From positions 62,001 through 126,000 of the forward strand of contig NZ_JAJQJH010000003.1 in NCBI RefSeq assembly GCF_029544075.1: a stretch of DNA of 64,000 nucleotides, given 5' to 3'. The notes under the pieces were generated by a model that ran no database searches, was not told where the DNA came from, and saw nothing but the letters and a program-made list of their open reading frames with translations. Of this stretch, positions 63,226 to 64,000 are shown piece by piece; within the stretch, counting starts at the first letter, position 1; each line of letters begins with the position of its first letter. The position numbers were made by a program, and so were the translations under genes. Source of the stretch: Chromohalobacter canadensis. GTDB lineage: Bacteria > Pseudomonadota > Gammaproteobacteria > Pseudomonadales > Halomonadaceae.

Positions 63226-64000
63226 CGGTCACTTCGGAACCGGCATTCGTGCGCGAGTTGCCCGGTGCGCAGACGCCGCGCTGGGGCTATTGGATTCGCT
63301 TCGGTGAGTCCGGCATCGCCCCGGGGGACGAGGACGGCATTCTTCAGTTGCCCGGCGAATGGCCGGAACAGGCCATGGCGCTGGGGATGTGGCGAGATTT
63401 GCCGGTGGCCATGGTGCATGAACAGGGGGATGCCAACTGGCCCCCGGCGCGCGATTGGTTGGCGAGACTCCCCGGCGCGCAAGCCGACCTGTTGGCCACG
63501 GCGCTACAAGTCAACGCCTGGTCGCGCGATCATCGCTTCTGCGGCCGCTGTGGCTCCCCGATGTCGCGGCTTACCCATGAATTCGCCATGCAGTGCCAGG
63601 CGTGTGGTCACCGCAGCTATCCGCGCATCTCGCCGTGCATCATCACGTTGGTGACCCATGGGCGGGATCTGTTGCTGGCGCGCAATGCGCGTTTTCCCGC
63701 GCGGCGTTATTCCACCCTGGCGGGGTTCATCGAGCCTGGGGAAACTGCCGAGAATGCCGTGCGTCGTGAAGTCCACGAGGAAGTCGGAGTCGACATCGGA
63801 AGGGTTCGTTTCTTTCGCAGCCAGTCATGGCCGTTTCCGCATTCGCTGATGCTGGGATTCTTCGCCGAGGCAGCCAGTCGGCGCATTCGCATCGATGGCG
63901 TGGAGATCGCCGATGCCGCTTGGTTCACGCCACGTCGTTTGCCGGAATTGCCCCCCAGCCACTCGATCTCGCGTCAGTTGATCGAGACGCATCTCAGCGC
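63222..64000 (+). CDS. nudC: NAD+ diphosphatase NudC, truncated by the window end
   Basis: 259 residues are visible and the frame is open at base 64000. Zinc ribbon CGRCG and CQACG (about 108-130), Nudix box GFIEPGETAENAVRREVHEE followed by VGV (about 168-190), then the family tag FFRSQSWPFPHSLMLGFFAE. NudC normally has SQPWPFPxS; here the first Pro is Ser. It cleaves NAD(H) to NMN(H) and AMP and can remove NAD caps from RNA. The C-terminus is only slightly short of complete, judging from family length. Confidence 0.93.
   Translation, partial: MTVTSEPAFVRELPGAQTPRWGYWIRFGESGIAPGDEDGILQLPGEWPEQAMALGMWRDLPVAMVHEQGDANWPPARDWLARLPGAQADLLATALQVNAWSRDHRFCGRCGSPMSRLTHEFAMQCQACGHRSYPRISPCIITLVTHGRDLLLARNARFPARRYSTLAGFIEPGETAENAVRREVHEEVGVDIGRVRFFRSQSWPFPHSLMLGFFAEAASRRIRIDGVEIADAAWFTPRRLPELPPSHSISRQLIETHLS

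Noticed and set aside
1-64000. CRISPR array, tRNA, rRNA, prophage or integrase-bounded island
   Set aside because: Reading through the window I found no regularly spaced repeats, cloverleaf sequences, rRNA blocks, phage structural genes or integrase with att-like repeats.

Overview
The window looks like chromosome from a moderately halophilic gammaproteobacterium of the Halomonadaceae (Halomonas/Chromohalobacter type). The basis is GC-rich coding sequence, acidic proteins (FliC and FliN are full of Asp/Glu), an enterobacterial-like flagellar gene order (flgNMA divergent from flgBCDEFGHIJKL; fliE divergent from fliFGHIJK-LMNOPQR) and the gammaproteobacterial block gloB-yafS-rnhA-dnaQ. The genus is inferred, not proven.

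1-3600: an edge-truncated nuclease-like gene with a perfect flagellar sigma-28 promoter, a two-helix membrane protein, a small unknown gene, and a PilZ protein with a degenerate HD-GYP domain. 3600-6600: a toxin-antitoxin scrapyard with prlF-yhaV, mazEF, a DUF4258/DUF2283 pair, remnants of further modules, a duplicated REP-like repeat and an IS3-type relic. 6600-7700: an AT-rich insert that has cut a second flagellin gene and joined its first 70 codons in frame to a lipoprotein gene; the flagellin's sigma-28 promoter survives upstream.

7779-15332: fliC, a 1751-residue multidomain gene (TPR, O-GlcNAc-transferase-like, FkbM-like, GT2-like, FkbM methyltransferase, sulfotransferase) and cysC (APS kinase, maker of the sulfate donor PAPS), all on the minus strand. 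I infer a flagellin-decorating locus that may build a methylated and sulfated glycan. The C-terminal half of the large gene is clearly AT-richer than its N-terminal half, so it appears to be a recent mosaic.

15483-24700: a DUF2835 gene, a hipBA toxin-antitoxin pair, a four-gene envelope operon (lipoprotein, LpoB-like, secreted protein, CsgG-like) behind a sigma-28-like site, adenine deaminase, and a MITE-like repeat. 24725-49246: flagellar rod, hook, ring, export and switch genes, with sigma-28 candidates before flgM and flgK. In the minus-strand fli operon most neighbours overlap by 4 or 8 bases, which fits translational coupling; the fliL/fliK gap is the exception.

49351-64000: housekeeping genes: an FAD oxidoreductase, rarD, an omega-amidase, rsuA, the yejABEF peptide importer, an MltD-like transglycosylase, gloB, yafS, rnhA, dnaQ and the start of nudC. 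I saw no rRNA, tRNA or CRISPR array.
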